Assembly (NCBI GenBank): GCA_030427245.1 | Contig: JAUHXA010000069.1 | Location: 1-35,448, forward strand | DNA length: 35,448 nt | Source of the DNA: Bacteroidia bacterium | Lineage (GTDB): Bacteria > Bacteroidota > Bacteroidia > Chitinophagales > UBA2359 | Direction of reading: 5' to 3' | Part shown: positions 31,391 through 35,448 of the stretch, piece by piece | Layout: each line of letters opens with the position of its first letter | Position numbering within the stretch: the stretch's first letter is position 1 | Notes under the pieces: generated by a model | The model's input: the letters and a program-made list of their open reading frames with translations, nothing else | Told to the model about the DNA's origin: nothing | The model's database searches: none | Program-made: the position numbers and the translations under genes

Positions 31391-33856
31391 ATGAGATTAC
31401 TACACGCACAAAAGCAGAGCGATTTTTCTTTATACCTTGCTGTTTTTTGTCTTTTGTTCTTTTTTGCTTCCTACAATTCACTCAACGCTCAAAACGCTTT
31501 TAAAGATGCTTTAGAACTTAGCAAATATATTGATGAGACAGGAAGTTTTGAACGAAAAGATTCTGTAAAGATGAAAAAATGGATTGGAATATTGAGCAAA
31601 TACTTGGTTCCAATTGAAGACTCCATTCCTATTCAAAAACTAACGAATCGAGATGTAGTAGATTGTTATTTATATTCATATTTTGAACCTTATGATAGGG
31701 CTGATACTCCCAATGTATTTCTCAAACCTTTGTTACCAACATGGAGAACAGAAAGTAGCGACGAAACTCTAATTGAAAACAAGAAAGTAAAGGAAGGTAA
31801 GAAAAACTCCATCTTCTCCCAAATCGGAGGATTAAAAGTCAATCGTTTTGTGGATGGATTGGCGCAGTTTCTCATTGAACGGTCGCAAGAAGAATTGTAT
31901 GTTTCTTACTTCAAAAAGCTGCAAGAAACCTTCAAGGAATACCCCGAATTTGAAGAATTGATGCCACAAGTACACGATTTTGTGGCTTTGTTTCAGTCCT
32001 ATCAATACAAGGAAATGATTCCTGTGGTGCGAGAAGGCTTCAAAAAAGACCTCGAAAATCTTCCGAATCACCTCCTCCGATTGAAGCATTTAAGCCCTGC
32101 GGATTGCCCATATAGCAACGATGTTTGCCGAAAGAGAATGAAAGAATACCAAGATTTCTTTTCAAAAGACGAGAGTAAGTTTTTTATTGCAACCAACATC
32201 CTTTTGAATCAACTCATTGAAGGGGCGAATCCCGTAGAAATGATGGAAATACTCAACAATCATGATGATTTCGAGGAATTGGAAGATTTTGACGGTTTGG
32301 CGAAAAACTTTGTGAACGGTATGAAAATGGTGGAGTTCTTTTCCAACAATTTGCGTCACGAGGAACGGGAATCTTACGAACCAAAGGCTAAAGCAGAAAA
32401 AGCAGAGGACAAGGAAAAAGAAGGATATGGAGAAAATGACTCTCCCCGAGAAATCGAGGAAAAAGAACGTTTGTGGGTGTCGAAAGAGGAGTGGAAAAAA
32501 ATAGATAGGACCACTTTTCGAATTTTTATGGGTTTGTTGTATCAACAAAAAGAAGCAGAAGAAATCTACTTTATGATAAAGGGTAAGGAAGTGAGCCTCC
32601 GAGATATTTTGGGAGAGTTTGCTGAAAACATCAATCCGATTGAAGAGTATGTGACTACTTTCGTAAAAAGAACAAATGCAATTGATATGCACCTCGGTAA
32701 TATTGAAGCCAAAAAACGGGCAAATGAAGAATTTTCTTACCGAGATTATTACACCTACTACAATTCCGTTCTGGATTTGGTGCAGCATTTCTTTGATTTT
32801 GACGACTTTTTGGGCGAATATGTCCCCGATCTTAATAGTTCAAAAAAAGCCGACCATTTTTTGGATATGGCGGACTTGTGTGGCGAGATTTACTTCGATC
32901 TTCATACCAAACATTTTAATACTGCGGTCTTAAATACAATTATGTTGTTGGATAAAAGTATAGTAGATAGTTCCAATACTTTTAAATCTTCCAAATTCCG
33001 AAAGCAGTTTTTGAAGTACGGTTCTTTCATGGCATCTTTGGCAGAAGCCGAAAATGCAGATGCAGCTAAGGTCGTTTTGGAAGGAACGGTAATGCCTGTG
33101 GGAAGTGCTCGTGTCAAACGAGATAACAAAAACAATGTATCCTTGAACGCTTATTTGGGAGCTTTTGGAGGAGGAGAATACTTGTCGGATTTAGGTGAAT
33201 GGAAAGGCTCAATTGGCATTTACGCACCTGTTGGAGTGGCTTTTAGTTGGGGAAACCGAGACAGATTGACCAAAAAGGTGGACAAAGGTACATTGTTGCC
33301 CTACAAAAGAGACCGCTTAGAAAAGTGGCTTCAAACAGGGGATAAAGGTTTGTTGTCTAAAGACGAAAGGAAAGGCTTGGAAGATTTGCTTAAAAAACAG
33401 GAAAAAGGTTCTCTGTCTGAGAGTGAGGGAGATAGCTTAAAAACATTACTTAAAAAGCAGGAAAAGAGTTTGTTGTCCCCTGAAGAAAGAGATAGTTTAC
33501 AACGGATTGTTGGAAAGAAAAAGATGTATCAATCCAGAGGTTCATGGTCTTTGTTTCTATCGGTATTGGACATTGGAGCAGTGACCGCTTTCAGAATTGA
33601 TGATGACAGTACGGAGGTATTACCCGAACTGAGACTGGAAAACATCTTAGCTCCTGGACTTCACATCGTCAAAGGCTTTGCCAACTCCCCTTTGTCGTGG
33701 GGTGTGGGCATTCAGGCCGGTCCCATGTTGCGGACAATTCGTGGGGAAGAAGGGCTGGAGCCGAAAGCGATTTTTAACAACAAGCTGAATTATCGCCTTC
33801 ACGCATTTTTGGCAGTGGACATTCCATTGATTAATTTCAAGACAAGAGATTGGTAG
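31391..33856 (+). CDS. Secreted 821-residue protein with barrel-like C-terminus, unknown
   Basis: 821 residues. A signal peptide (hydrophobic YLAVFCLLFFFASYN, cut after LNAQ near residue 34) directs export. Residues 35-570 are mainly helical, charged, and include a Lys/Glu-rich stretch (about 335-365). From about residue 575 the sequence becomes strand-like (VSLNAYLGAFGGGEYL, SIGIYAPVGVAFSWG, then WSLFLSVLDIGAVTAFRI, LAPGLHIVKGF, PLSWGVGIQAGPMLR, YRLHAFLAVDIPLIN), with alternating residues as in an outer-membrane beta barrel. A Lys-rich insert made of three 20-residue repeats interrupts two strands. I recognise the C-terminal pattern only from uncharacterised Bacteroidota proteins. The 1-nt spacing to the S8 protease gene implies translational coupling. 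It might be a target, a pore or an outer-membrane partner of that protease. Confidence 0.85.
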   Translation: MRLLHAQKQSDFSLYLAVFCLLFFFASYNSLNAQNAFKDALELSKYIDETGSFERKDSVKMKKWIGILSKYLVPIEDSIPIQKLTNRDVVDCYLYSYFEPYDRADTPNVFLKPLLPTWRTESSDETLIENKKVKEGKKNSIFSQIGGLKVNRFVDGLAQFLIERSQEELYVSYFKKLQETFKEYPEFEELMPQVHDFVALFQSYQYKEMIPVVREGFKKDLENLPNHLLRLKHLSPADCPYSNDVCRKRMKEYQDFFSKDESKFFIATNILLNQLIEGANPVEMMEILNNHDDFEELEDFDGLAKNFVNGMKMVEFFSNNLRHEERESYEPKAKAEKAEDKEKEGYGENDSPREIEEKERLWVSKEEWKKIDRTTFRIFMGLLYQQKEAEEIYFMIKGKEVSLRDILGEFAENINPIEEYVTTFVKRTNAIDMHLGNIEAKKRANEEFSYRDYYTYYNSVLDLVQHFFDFDDFLGEYVPDLNSSKKADHFLDMADLCGEIYFDLHTKHFNTAVLNTIMLLDKSIVDSSNTFKSSKFRKQFLKYGSFMASLAEAENADAAKVVLEGTVMPVGSARVKRDNKNNVSLNAYLGAFGGGEYLSDLGEWKGSIGIYAPVGVAFSWGNRDRLTKKVDKGTLLPYKRDRLEKWLQTGDKGLLSKDERKGLEDLLKKQEKGSLSESEGDSLKTLLKKQEKSLLSPEERDSLQRIVGKKKMYQSRGSWSLFLSVLDIGAVTAFRIDDDSTEVLPELRLENILAPGLHIVKGFANSPLSWGVGIQAGPMLRTIRGEEGLEPKAIFNNKLNYRLHAFLAVDIPLINFKTRDW
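33329..33508. repeat. Three 60-bp tandem repeats inside the barrel-like domain
   Basis: Units of about 60 bp ending at 33388, 33448 and 33508, with conserved cttaaaaaacaggaaaa-type starts in copies 2 and 3. They encode LKKQEKxLLSxEERDSL-type units, predicted helical, placed where the flanking beta strands (VAFSWG and WSLFLS) would normally be joined by a short loop. Confidence 0.85.
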
Positions 33857-33877
33857 ATTTTGCGGCCCATTTGATAT

Positions 33878-34253
33878 TTGCTGAACTGTAATGTTCATTT
33901 TCACCTTTTCGTCTTCCAAAATGCGAAAGGCAGCATGATTATTTTGAGGAAGGGATTTCTGTAATAAAGTCACTGCTCTGTCGTATCGAGAACAGGAAGT
34001 AGCCTGCAATACATCGCCTGTTTCTTTTTCTCCTTCCAACTGCTTATAGTCATTAGCGACAACCAAAAAATTGTCTTTGACCAATCGAATAGAATATTGG
34101 GTAGGTGTTCGTTCAATTACTCGTAATTCACCGTTATTTTTACCAACCATCATCAATAGGCAGTCAGAAGCAATCGGTGTTTGACTCAACCGCTGAACGG
34201 CTTGAGAATAGTCTGATTCTTGTTCCAAAACATCTCTAATCAAAAAAGTGGTT
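33878..34253 (-). pseudogene. Internal fragment of a C45/acid-ceramidase-like acyl hydrolase
   Basis: About 125 codons with the middle pattern of the C45/NAAA (choloylglycine-hydrolase superfamily) proteins: FLIRDVLEQESDYSQAVQRL, then TPIASDCLLMMVGKNNGELRVIERT, then VVANDYKQL and SRYDRAVTLLQ, ending at MNITVQQ. The N-terminal nucleophile Cys and the first third are missing. At the other end, similarity stops about 20 nt from the stop codon of the gene at 31391-33856. The open frame continues antisense into that gene as noise. It is a remnant, not a working enzyme. Family assignment rests on pattern memory. Confidence 0.65.
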
Positions 34254-35121
34254 GTTGGTAGGAAAAGGTTTTTCCATAGGGAATATCTAAGAGACGTTGC
34301 CAAACGGCTTGTTGAAATTCTGTACCAGGCGTGTGTAGCGGCACTTCAAAACTTTGGCGAGTTCCTTCAAAATATTCGGTCAATTCTCGTTTGACTTGGC
34401 GAATGTGTTCGTTTTCTCCAACGAGAATGGTGGCGTTTAGGCGTTTTTGGAGGTCTCTAAATTCGGTTTCGAGCATTTTTCGTTCCACAAATTCGAGTAA
34501 GCACAAACCTTGATTCGTTGCACAAGCAAACATAGGACCGAGCGGGGTGGTCAATCGGTGTATGTAAATAATGTTTTGGTCAGCACTCTGTTTTGGGGAT
34601 TTGCCCACTACTTTCTTGAAGGTGTAGGCAAAACCGCTGAGGGATTCGTAGCCTGTATCGAAAGCCGAGTGAGTGACGCTTTTGCCGTTTTTGACTTCCT
34701 GAAATGCGATGTTGATGCGAATCATTCGCTGATAGGCATGAAAGGTGATTCCATAGTGTTTGTTGAACCACCGCCTCAAAAATTCTGGACTCAAACCGTT
34801 TTGGCGCAGTACATAGTCGGTGATTTTTTCTTTGGGGCTATTCGTCACCATTTGAATGGCTTTCACAACTTCCTCGGGAGCTTGATCAGCGTTTTCGGTA
34901 GGTTTGCAGATTTTGCAGGGGCGATAGCCGTTTTGAAGGAGTTCTTTGACTTCTGTGTAAAATTCTACATTCGCCAGCTTGGGTTTCCTAGCTCGGCAAG
35001 TGGGAATACAGAAAATGCCTGTGGTTTTCACGCCTGCATAAAAAATGCCGATAAACTGTTCGTTTCGTTCTACCAGTGCTTGGTAGTATTTTTGGATGTC
35101 GCTTGTGTTTTGAATTTGCAT
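34240..35121 (-). pseudogene. ada: Truncated Ada-type methyltransferase/regulator, lacking the Ogt active site
   Basis: 293 residues remain. The N-terminal Ada zinc domain is intact, with Cys38, Cys42, Cys69 and Cys72 (FCIPTCRAR and CKIC), the same numbering as E. coli Ada, where Cys38 accepts methyl groups from phosphotriesters. An AraC-type helix-turn-helix follows (about 85-180; DYVLRQNGLSPEFLRRWFNKHYG, AFDTGYESLSGFAYTFKK). The methylguanine methyltransferase domain starts (TTPLGPMFACATNQGLCLLEF) and reaches IPYGKTFSYQQ, then ends after three more residues. The segment with the PCHRV active site and about 60 residues is gone. The first two domains could still work as a methylation sensor, so expression is not excluded, but repair of O6-methylguanine is. 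Confidence 0.85.
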
Positions 35122-35448
35122 TGTTTTGTATTGTCTGATTATTTACTGCAAAGAACGGACAATTCCATTCTGCCTGCAACCGAATAATGGACAAGTATTT
35201 TTTCATTGTTACTATGGTGAAAAAGAGGAGTGGTTTATATTCAAGGGGAGTTTTGGCGTGTCTGTCTATGCTCATCCTTTTGCCTTTTTTCCACATGACT
35301 CGAAAGGAGCACTAATACAAATTCTTTTCACAACAGTTTTGAGAATGCTCAAATTCTACTCTGGGATTGTCTTACCCTTGATAGTCTATATAAAATCCTT
35401 TTTTGCTGCCTGTTTATTCAAATTTATTTTTATTAATTCTTTATTTAT
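35122..35448. other. Right-edge region without a supportable gene
   Basis: 327 nt upstream of the ada remnant. It becomes very AT-rich at the right end. I see no RNA gene, no good promoter octamer and no protein-like open frame. Confidence 0.5.

Noticed and set aside
33647-33877. C-terminal extension of the hydrolase fragment frame
   Set aside because: It is antisense to the end of the 821-residue protein gene and has no hydrolase-like pattern.
34510-35187. 225-codon plus-strand frame opposite the ada remnant
   Set aside because: It is the antisense shadow of the Ada zinc and helix-turn-helix domains.
1-35448. tRNA, rRNA or transposase genes
   Set aside because: No cloverleaf-like segment, rRNA motif or DDE/HUH transposase pattern was seen on either strand.

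Overview
The window looks like a chromosomal stretch from a marine or freshwater Bacteroidota, most likely of the Saprospiria type. The evidence is short SPII lipoprotein signals, start codons without Shine-Dalgarno sites, TAnnTTTG-type promoter elements, DUF1573, FKBP and LuxE-like families typical of this phylum, and a surface protein ending in an IPTL-CTERM (VPTLSEWG) sorting tail.

1-12495 (minus strand): one uninterrupted reading frame of at least 4165 codons that runs off the left edge. It encodes a giant hybrid NRPS/PKS with the order A-PCP-sulfotransferase-KS-AT-ACP-aminotransferase-C-A-PCP. It starts directly with an adenylation domain, so it is probably a loading protein. The KS-AT-ACP-AMT-C-A-PCP part matches the mycosubtilin/microcystin McyE logic for building a beta-amino acid. 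The gene is riddled with dispersed palindromic and minisatellite repeats, all read in frame. They sit in linkers and also inside the C, AT and A domains, and this is the most unusual feature of the window.

12807-16967: small housekeeping-type genes: a mannose-6-phosphate-isomerase-type cupin, a DinB-family protein, a terminator, a secreted FKBP isomerase behind a LuxE-like acyl-protein synthetase, an unknown lipoprotein and a DUF1573 protein. 17104-20542: an aldehyde dehydrogenase convergent with a two-gene unit (membrane protein and HpcH/HpaI-like aldolase), separated by palindromes.

20874-22997: a 707-residue secreted protein with four near-identical ~157-residue repeats and an IPTL-CTERM tail. 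23438-27900: penicillin acylase family protein, then guanine deaminase and a xanthine dehydrogenase small subunit (guanine to xanthine to urate), without an adjacent molybdenum subunit gene. 27978-33856: a lipocalin-like lipoprotein, a NagZ-like GH3 lipoprotein, then a membrane-anchored S8 (subtilisin) protease with an acidic 42-bp tandem repeat, followed 1 nt later by an 821-residue secreted protein with a barrel-like C-terminus and a 60-bp tandem repeat. The last two look like an uncharacterised protease/outer-membrane partner pair.

33878-35121 (minus): an Ada-type DNA repair gene that loses its methyltransferase active site and runs into a fragment of a C45/acid-ceramidase-like hydrolase; both look like decay products of a deletion. 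35122-35448 holds no gene that I can support.
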